From positions 1-26,058 of IMG/VR virus record IMGVR_UViG_3300042473_000483: a stretch of DNA of 26,058 nucleotides; one strand, 5' to 3'. Source of the stretch: a virus. Made by a program: the position numbers and the translations under genes. Position 1 is the first letter of the stretch. The number at the start of each line of letters is the position of its first letter. The notes under the pieces were generated by a model. The model was not told where the DNA came from. It did no database searches and worked only from the letters and a program-made list of their open reading frames with translations. Shown here piece by piece: positions 20,152 through 26,058 of this stretch.

Positions 20152-21421
20152 TGTTGTTCCACCATTCCAGCACTGCGGGACGATCAGCAAGTATTTCAGC
20201 CATTGTAATCTTCTGTGTGCGTATGCTTTCTAATTGTAACACACGAGCTTTGCCCCGAACAAGTCCTTTGGCATACTCGTTGGGCCATTGTTCAGAAAAT
20301 GTGGGTCTGATTTTCAGTTGTAACAATATGTCACGCAACGCACCATCTACTTGAGGCACAAGTTCGTCTACCCATGTATCCAACAATGCTCTAGGCAGGG
20401 CCAAGGGACTCATCACAATGTCTGGTGAGAATGCAAATATCACTTTAGCCAGGACGTCAACTCCGAATCGCTGTGCAAGTTGTCTAATGCGTGTAACTTC
20501 GAACATTCCGGGCAGAGTGAGCGTAAAGTCAATTCGTACTTGACGTCTGTTACGTTGGATCTCAACTGCTTGACCAAAATGCTCAAGCCAGCGATCATAT
20601 TCAAGGCCTGTTCTAATGTATTCGCCAATTGTGCCTGTGCCGTCGAGACTGGCACATATCTGCCAGTCGCGCAGCCTGCTGAGAATATCGCGATATAAAT
20701 TAACACCTCGATAATCCACTCTGGATAGATTTGTATTGTATCTAGCATACACTTTGGATCCGTCGCCTAATTCAACTATGCGTTTCATGTAACGCCAATG
20801 TTGTTCGTACATCAGTGGTTCGCCACCCACCCAGTATACTTCTTCAACACAATGCTGTTCCACAGCATCAGCAAATTCCTGCTCAATCTGACTGTCTTGA
20901 AATGCAGAAATTTCTTGCCGCACGTCAGATCGCATCCAAGTATTCTTGGGATTGGTCCAGTCAACCATGTTGTGTTGTTTCTGTTCTGTTTCCCAACTAC
21001 TACTCAGCATGTCACCGCATGTGCGACATTTGAAATTGCACAAGTTACTGAATCTATAATCCCAACTCACGGGTTGCATTGTGGTGCGCCCAGAGGTGTC
21101 AGTGGTTTCCCAGATGTCAGGGTACTTATGTTTAAACAACTGCCAAAAATATGTGCGGTAAACATCAGTGTTCAATAACTTGTCATTGCACACTTCACAC
21201 TCAGGCAAGGTTTCTCCTGTCATCATTCTACTGCGCACACTCATCATGTGCGGTGAATTCCAATGTTGCTCCAAGGTAATAGGAATGTATTGACCAGAGC
21301 CTGCAGCCGTGTCTATATACTGTTTAAAATTTTGCGCAGGTTCTCTTGACGCACAACACATGCGCCTTTCTGTTTGTGGACTCAAGTAAGTATGCACCCA
21401 AGGCGCCATGCACAGGCTCAT
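20144..21421 (-). CDS. Radical SAM protein with N-terminal twitch domain (425 residues)
   Basis: N-terminal auxiliary cluster residues are C4, C22, C23, C75 and C78, the pattern of phage 'twitch domain-containing radical SAM' proteins. The radical SAM motif SNLCNFKCRTCG gives C128, C132 and C135, and VGGEP follows at 198-202. Downstream are YNTN (about 230) and ASLDGTGTIGEYIR for SAM and substrate contacts. The C-terminal third (330-425) has no Cys cluster, so only one auxiliary site is likely. It cleaves SAM to a radical that abstracts hydrogen from an unknown substrate. Its ATG overlaps the stop of the upstream rSAM gene (ATGA). Confidence 0.88.
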   Translation of the reverse strand: MSLCMAPWVHTYLSPQTERRMCCASREPAQNFKQYIDTAAGSGQYIPITLEQHWNSPHMMSVRSRMMTGETLPECEVCNDKLLNTDVYRTYFWQLFKHKYPDIWETTDTSGRTTMQPVSWDYRFSNLCNFKCRTCGDMLSSSWETEQKQHNMVDWTNPKNTWMRSDVRQEISAFQDSQIEQEFADAVEQHCVEEVYWVGGEPLMYEQHWRYMKRIVELGDGSKVYARYNTNLSRVDYRGVNLYRDILSRLRDWQICASLDGTGTIGEYIRTGLEYDRWLEHFGQAVEIQRNRRQVRIDFTLTLPGMFEVTRIRQLAQRFGVDVLAKVIFAFSPDIVMSPLALPRALLDTWVDELVPQVDGALRDILLQLKIRPTFSEQWPNEYAKGLVRGKARVLQLESIRTQKITMAEILADRPAVLEWWNNIA

Positions 21422-22623
21422 GGGTAGTCAATTAAGTCAGCAAATTCAGGCTCAACTGAGCGTAAGTTTTGATTGCGTTTACGGTCTAAATCTGCAACTT
21501 TCATGCGTAACATAAATCCATCTGTGCTCGCACCAGTGTTCATAAAGTCTGTGATGCGATCAAACTCCGCACGATACTCGGGTGGCACATGTGCTGAACG
21601 CAAGTGTTCTGTAATGACCGCCTTGGCTGTGTCCGGCAGTGTGGCAATACTGAAGTACCATGCATCGTGCATCATGTTCCAGTAAACAAAGTCAAAATCT
21701 TGCAACACAATCCAATGTGCTAGTTCGTCGATGTAGCGCACATTGAACACATTTACTGTACTACAACACTGCAACTGCAAGTTGGGCATTTGAGTTTTTA
21801 GATACTGAAAACTTGTGATATTGTCTAGTACCATGGCCCAGTCTGCATTGGTGCGTTGATACTCAAATCTTTTACCTACGTCATCGATGCTAAATGCAAT
21901 TTCTACAGTTTTGAAATGGCGCCAAATTGCTTGACCACGTTTGGGATATTGTGTGCCATTGGTGTTGTAATGTATTTCCACCTGATGTGCAATACCACGG
22001 TCAATGATGCCTTGCAACATGTCAAAGTGCTCGTCAATCATGAACGGTTCGCCACCAGTGAATTCAATGTAGCGAATGTCAGTTAGCACACTATCAATCT
22101 GTTGCCAGAACTGAGCATTTTCTCTAGGCCAGGCGCCGGCACGTAACATTTGATATGCATGACTTGACTTTTGTTGTTCACGTGGTAGTTGATTGATTTC
22201 TTCTGTGGCAAATTGACTCGAACTCCAGGAGCCACAAATGCGGCATTTTAAATTGCAAATGTTGCCCAGTTTCAAGTCCAAAAACATCAGCGGTTTGGCC
22301 TCTGCTGTCCATTCTGTGTCCGCAATACTGTGCTTGAGTCTGTCCAGGGCGTGCATGCGCTTGCTAGTACGCCCGCCGCGCTCTTCATTCCAACACTTGC
22401 GACAAGTTTGTGGGCGGTGGCCAGCAAGAAACTGTTCACGTAGTCGTTGCATGTGACGGCTGTTTTGTATGTCCGAAAAGTTGGCTGTACTTAACTCAAA
22501 CTTGTTTCCGTTGTTGTCTAAGATTTCATCATCTGCAAGGCAACACGGACGCACTGTGCCTACAGGACTGGCTTCAATGCTGATCCAAGGTAATACACAG
22601 AATTTATCGTGTGGTATGTTCAT
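21418..22623 (-). CDS. Radical SAM protein with N-terminal twitch domain (401 residues)
   Basis: The same architecture as its neighbours. FCVLPWISIEASPVGTVRPC begins the twitch region with C9 and the pair C27-C28, then CRKC at C74 and C77. The radical SAM cluster GNICNLKCRICG gives C123, C127 and C130. TGGEPF at 189-194 and FSIDDVGKRFEYQR further on are typical. The C-terminus has a second-half segment (LQCCSTVNVFNVRYIDELAHW) with a CC pair, whose role is unclear. The start overlaps the stop of the 535-residue rSAM gene (ATGA), and no Shine-Dalgarno site is visible, so translation probably depends on coupling. Confidence 0.88.
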   Translation of the reverse strand: MNIPHDKFCVLPWISIEASPVGTVRPCCLADDEILDNNGNKFELSTANFSDIQNSRHMQRLREQFLAGHRPQTCRKCWNEERGGRTSKRMHALDRLKHSIADTEWTAEAKPLMFLDLKLGNICNLKCRICGSWSSSQFATEEINQLPREQQKSSHAYQMLRAGAWPRENAQFWQQIDSVLTDIRYIEFTGGEPFMIDEHFDMLQGIIDRGIAHQVEIHYNTNGTQYPKRGQAIWRHFKTVEIAFSIDDVGKRFEYQRTNADWAMVLDNITSFQYLKTQMPNLQLQCCSTVNVFNVRYIDELAHWIVLQDFDFVYWNMMHDAWYFSIATLPDTAKAVITEHLRSAHVPPEYRAEFDRITDFMNTGASTDGFMLRMKVADLDRKRNQNLRSVEPEFADLIDYP

Positions 22624-24227
22624 GTGTCTAAGTAAGAAAATAATGTACGCCAGTTAGTCGATCTACGTCTATCTAGCTCGTCAAGATATATATGTAACTT
22701 TTTTATTGCATTTATATCATTTGTAGTGTGCTGTTTCAATAAACTTATCAGTCCCTGCATACGCGGAATTGCTTCTTGTTGATCCACTGTGTCCGTTGGC
22801 ATCGCTGCCAAAATGCGCTCAGCATCATCTTTCCAGAGATCCCATGCAAAAATCTTAGGGTGTTGAAAAGATTCATTGGGAGAAACGAATTGAAAATAAT
22901 GTCCAATATGTTTATTCAGACTATAATATTTAATTTTTTCAATCAATTCTGGCATGGTCTTTATAGTCATTGATGTCACTGTTTGATTTACATTTAAACG
23001 CAACCATGAACCTTGCTCGCTTGCCCAGGCAAACCGTTGTTCAAACTTTTCTAAATTTAATCCACTGCGAACATATTGTTGTTCAGGACCCCAACAATCA
23101 ATACTGGCAGTTAAATCAAAACATCGTATATGTCCGCGACTTTGTAAATCTTTGATCCGACCAATGTATAGATCCCAGTATCTGTCTGGAACATTAAGAT
23201 TACTGAACACACATAATTCCAACTTAGGGTTGGGCCTATTTTCCAACACAGTTAGCACAGAATTCATTAATTCGTGTTGAATAAATGTTTCACCCCCCAA
23301 CAAATGTAACCTTACTAGGTTTTGTACATTTTTGTCTATCCAGGAAATAAATCGATCAAAATATTCCTGTGTTGCCGCAGTGGGGATAGTTACAACGGGG
23401 ATTGAGACGCCGCCAAATCTAAAATCTCCAAATTTTTTGTTTTCTTGTTCAATTTTACTTGATAAGTCTCCTGAACAATAGATGCATGCTAGATTGCAAG
23501 TATTCTGGGCAAAAATTTCTATTATGCGGGGATTTACTCGTATAGCGGTAGGATCAGTTTCCAATTCAACGGGAGTAAGTCCTCGTATGCCCAGGTTATG
23601 TTGACGATCGCTCCACCCTCCGGAATCTTCTATATCTCTGCAGTACTCGCACCCACCTTTGGGCCATTGGCCATTTAACATAAGTGTTCTATCAGCAAGT
23701 TTTTTTGGAGTATTGTGAAAATCGTCAAAATTTTCCAAGTTAAATGCCGTAGAATTAACTCTGTGACAACTGGCCGTGGACAATTTATTTAAAAATATTG
23801 TGCTCCAGGTCCATTTGCTTTGACATGCAGTAGCAGTGTCAATTGGAAATTTAATTCCCTGACTCAGATGTTGATTTGTAAATGTATCAATTTCTTTTTG
23901 AGTTGATATATTTGTTGTTTTTATTCCTTTTATATATTCGTGGTAGTCAGGCCAGTTTGGCCCAGCATTTAATTTGTAATCTGCAGGAGTCACATATAAA
24001 TTTAATTGTTCAACAGGGGAATCTTGATACCACTCATAAACAGTATTTGTTTGATTATATAATAGTTGGCTGTCAATTATTAATTGATTAATTTCTTGCT
24101 GTACTGATTGGTTGACTACATAATTTTCCAATAAAAAATCATCATATGTTGGCCAATCAGAACCTGATGCATTGGTGTAATCTTTGGCAGTGATATGTAA
24201 TTTAGGATTTATTTGTTTTGCGTTCAT
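22620..24227 (-). CDS. Radical SAM protein with duplicated N-terminal GxxWPxY motif (535 residues)
   Basis: The most divergent rSAM protein of the set. Residues 11-32 and 78-99 are two related segments, DYTNASGSDWPTYDDFL and DYKLNAGPNWPDYHEYI. The Cys pattern is C135, C154, C193 and C196, where CEYC follows NGQWPKGG. The radical SAM motif NTCNLACIYC gives C244, C248 and C251. The usual GGEP is LGGET here (310-314). Later, SNLNVPDRYWDLY and SIDCWGPEQQYVRSG fit the family. The N-terminal repeats are an added small domain, of a form I recall in other aquatic phage proteins of this type. The gene is AT-richer than its neighbours. The start overlaps the upstream rSAM stop. Confidence 0.86.
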   Translation of the reverse strand: MNAKQINPKLHITAKDYTNASGSDWPTYDDFLLENYVVNQSVQQEINQLIIDSQLLYNQTNTVYEWYQDSPVEQLNLYVTPADYKLNAGPNWPDYHEYIKGIKTTNISTQKEIDTFTNQHLSQGIKFPIDTATACQSKWTWSTIFLNKLSTASCHRVNSTAFNLENFDDFHNTPKKLADRTLMLNGQWPKGGCEYCRDIEDSGGWSDRQHNLGIRGLTPVELETDPTAIRVNPRIIEIFAQNTCNLACIYCSGDLSSKIEQENKKFGDFRFGGVSIPVVTIPTAATQEYFDRFISWIDKNVQNLVRLHLLGGETFIQHELMNSVLTVLENRPNPKLELCVFSNLNVPDRYWDLYIGRIKDLQSRGHIRCFDLTASIDCWGPEQQYVRSGLNLEKFEQRFAWASEQGSWLRLNVNQTVTSMTIKTMPELIEKIKYYSLNKHIGHYFQFVSPNESFQHPKIFAWDLWKDDAERILAAMPTDTVDQQEAIPRMQGLISLLKQHTTNDINAIKKLHIYLDELDRRRSTNWRTLFSYLDT

Positions 24228-25897
24228 TTCAATGCTGCCAATTCTGGAATAATTTTTAGTATATTTTCTTTTCTAATGTCGTCTAACTCGTGTGTCTTGC
24301 GCCAAAAAGTATCTATTAAGTGAGTGTTGTCTGTGGCCATCATAAAGGTGATAGCTGATTCAAATCCTTGTGTGGCTCGTTGCAGTGGATCTTGATCACG
24401 TAGCCACATGATGTGATCGGAGTAAATTGTGCTTAACTCTTGTTTGTATTCTACAGGTGCAATATCTATTCTGTAATGTAGTGGATCTTGTAGTATGTTT
24501 ATATTCAAATCTTGCGCACGAATCAATCCACGTTCTACCCAGTCTCTATGAAAATCTGGCAGGTGCCATGCATTCATTATGCTCAGCGTAGGGCTGATGT
24601 AAAAATCCACTTCTGGGCATATCTGCAACATTTCTTGGCGATTGCGTTCCACCACTGCCCAGTCTGTGCCTTTGCGAATATATTCTGCACGTGAACCTGA
24701 GTCATCGAGACTGGCACCCACTGCTACACTGTCAAAGTGCCGCCAATATTCAAACACACTTTTACCCTTGAGTTCAGTGTGTGTGAAGTTTGTGTTGTAG
24801 ATCAATCGCACATCAAAACGTTTTCTACGTACTAGTTCTTCCAAGATGTTGTAGTGTTCTTCCATCAACAAAGGTTCGCCACCAGCAAAATAAATTTGCT
24901 CTACGTAGTCCAAATGCGGTTCTAACTGTTCCCACATGTCTGTTTCAGTGCTTCCTGCATAGTTTAACACTGTGTTACGATCCTTCCAATCACCGCCAGC
25001 TAATTTAGCTTGGTCCTGATACCACTGACTACTAAAGATATGACCACAACTGCGACATTTTAAATTACACAAGTTTGAAAAACGGATATCCCAGTATGTC
25101 ATTTCAAACGGATTAGTTTCAAGTTTTTTAATTTGATGCCCGTGATGCTTGTTGGCCGACTTGCGTCCGCTAAAGAATCCATTGGCTTCTTGTTCGTAGC
25201 AACGACCACAGGTGGCATTTGGTGTTTCGTTTAACATATCCTCACGCAGTTGTTGCATGGGTGTATCAGTCCATATTTCTTCTAATGTGTTTTTACGACA
25301 GTTGCCCACTTGTCCCGCACCCATTTCAGCATGACAACAAGGATATGCTTCGCCTGTGGGGTAGGCATGCAGATGTATCCAAGGGTATATGCAAAATGTT
25401 TTTGACTTAGTTAATAAAAATCGTTCATGATCTGTTAATGATTTTAAATCTATTTTAACAGGATCAGATGATCCATAACGATAAATTTTATTTTTAAAAG
25501 ATGTACTATCGATTACATTCTTTTTAAATTTTCCGTCTGATTGAATCACAGTAATAAAATTCTGATCCTTATTAAGAATTTTTGCAAACTCATTATGGAT
25601 ATTAAGATTAGTGGTTACAAGTACAACGAAAAAGTTTGATATATCTACAAAATTAAGAATTTCTTGTAAATTTTCTACAATGATGCCAGGTGACTGATCA
25701 GGATCAATATAAAAATCTTGCTGATGAGAAAACACTATACGTTGATTGTGTGCATAAGGGTCTTGGTGTAACTTCTTGCAAGCATGTTCTAACCAATTAC
25801 GACTCAAAGTAAAATCTTCAGTCCATTCAGTTAAATCTACTACTGCTAAAACATCAAACTCAGCTTTCAGTTGTTCTATGTGCTGTTCTATATTCAT
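24224..25897 (-). CDS. Radical SAM protein with long N-terminal extension (557 residues)
   Basis: Residues 1-160 are an extra alpha/beta domain (includes ILNFVDISNFFVVLVTTN), AT-rich and unlike the rest of the gene. The twitch region follows with FCIYPWIHLHAYPTGEAYPC, C169, the pair C187-C188, C200 and CGRC (C230, C233). The radical SAM motif FSNLCNLKCRSCGH gives C277, C281 and C284, and FAGGEPL follows (337-343). SLDDSGSRAEYIRKG matches its paralogues. The start has no Shine-Dalgarno site. An extended -10 box (25911-25903) lies exactly six bases ahead, so it may also be read as a leaderless mRNA. It overlaps the upstream stop (ATGA). Confidence 0.88.
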   Translation of the reverse strand: MNIEQHIEQLKAEFDVLAVVDLTEWTEDFTLSRNWLEHACKKLHQDPYAHNQRIVFSHQQDFYIDPDQSPGIIVENLQEILNFVDISNFFVVLVTTNLNIHNEFAKILNKDQNFITVIQSDGKFKKNVIDSTSFKNKIYRYGSSDPVKIDLKSLTDHERFLLTKSKTFCIYPWIHLHAYPTGEAYPCCHAEMGAGQVGNCRKNTLEEIWTDTPMQQLREDMLNETPNATCGRCYEQEANGFFSGRKSANKHHGHQIKKLETNPFEMTYWDIRFSNLCNLKCRSCGHIFSSQWYQDQAKLAGGDWKDRNTVLNYAGSTETDMWEQLEPHLDYVEQIYFAGGEPLLMEEHYNILEELVRRKRFDVRLIYNTNFTHTELKGKSVFEYWRHFDSVAVGASLDDSGSRAEYIRKGTDWAVVERNRQEMLQICPEVDFYISPTLSIMNAWHLPDFHRDWVERGLIRAQDLNINILQDPLHYRIDIAPVEYKQELSTIYSDHIMWLRDQDPLQRATQGFESAITFMMATDNTHLIDTFWRKTHELDDIRKENILKIIPELAALK

Positions 25898-26058
25898 AAA
25901 TTATTATACCATTCGCTTATTTTAGAAAAGCACTTGTCAAAACTTTTGCCACGACGTTGATCGTATTGTGTGTAAAACTGTTTAAAGTCATTCAACAGTT
26001 TTGGCATTTCAAATGCTTCCGAGTGTGGAGTTTCAACAACATCTAAGTAATCAATTAG
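25894..26058 (-). CDS. C-terminal end of an unidentified protein, probably another radical SAM protein
   Basis: The frame is open from the window edge to a TGA at 25896-25894, giving the last 54 residues (starting LIDYLDVVETPHSEAFEMPK and including FKQFYTQYDQRRGKSF, ending SEWYNNL). There is no start in the window, so the protein is cut at the edge. The run 'DYLDVVETP...LNDFKQFYTQYDQRR' resembles the C-terminal tail of phage twitch-type radical SAM proteins as I recall them, but no cluster motif is visible. It is coupled to the next gene by ATGA. Confidence 0.65.
   Translation of the reverse strand, partial: LIDYLDVVETPHSEAFEMPKLLNDFKQFYTQYDQRRGKSFDKCFSKISEWYNNL
25903..25911 (-). promoter_or_regulatory. 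Extended -10 box six bases before a start codon
   Basis: On the minus strand TGGTATAAT reads from 25911 to 25903, and the ATG of the 557-residue radical SAM gene begins at 25897, six bases after the last T. This is the same layout as at 7243-7257. No good -35 lies at 17 bases (TTGACA at 25940-25935 is 26 bases away), but extended -10 promoters can work without one. Confidence 0.45.

Overview
The window looks like part of the genome of a tailed bacteriophage, most likely a T4-like myovirus of an aquatic bacterium. The evidence is the almost complete absence of intergenic DNA, chains of genes joined by ATGA stop/start overlaps, many small proteins of the kind found in aquatic phages, a viral-style flavin-dependent thymidylate synthase, and many auxiliary enzymes. 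No structural or replication gene is visible, so the lineage and host are inferred. The standard bacterial code fits (TAA, TAG and TGA are all used as stops). No tRNA, rRNA, CRISPR array or insertion sequence was found. No gene-free stretch exceeds about 40 bases.

Region 1 (1-7577, plus strand) is a phage auxiliary block. It holds the C-terminal part of a VWA/MIDAS protein, two tandem paralogous small proteins plus a 13-codon remnant of the same family, a two-helix membrane protein, an SPFH/prohibitin-like lipoprotein, a run of small conserved phage proteins, ThyX, an SGNH-hydrolase-like protein and a conserved 106-residue protein behind a good promoter.

Region 2 (7614-16431, mostly plus strand) is a sugar-chemistry block. 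It holds a radical SAM protein with an N-terminal Cys-rich (twitch-like) region, an NAD-dependent sugar epimerase/dehydratase, a DegT-type PLP aminotransferase, two related glycosyltransferase-like proteins and an amidinotransferase. A 2-kb gene for a five-repeat protein lies on the minus strand inside this block. It overlaps its convergent neighbour by 29 bases and shares its start codon bases (CATG) with its divergent neighbour.

Region 3 (16428-26058, minus strand) reads as one translationally coupled operon with no spacing. In transcription order it holds the end of an unidentified protein, four twitch-type radical SAM proteins, an unknown 354-residue-class protein, a 33-residue basic protein, a 114-residue exported-looking protein, a NodU/TobZ-type carbamoyltransferase and an FkbM-type methyltransferase.

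Taken together, regions 2 and 3 look like a phage-encoded pathway that builds and decorates an amino sugar or aminocyclitol-like group. The families present (aminotransferase, amidinotransferase, carbamoyltransferase, methyltransferase, twitch radical SAM) overlap those of aminoglycoside biosynthesis. The product could decorate host surface glycan, the virion or phage DNA, and the sequence does not say which. A second theme is translation without Shine-Dalgarno sites. Two genes sit exactly six bases behind an extended -10 box (TGnTATAAT), as expected for leaderless mRNAs.
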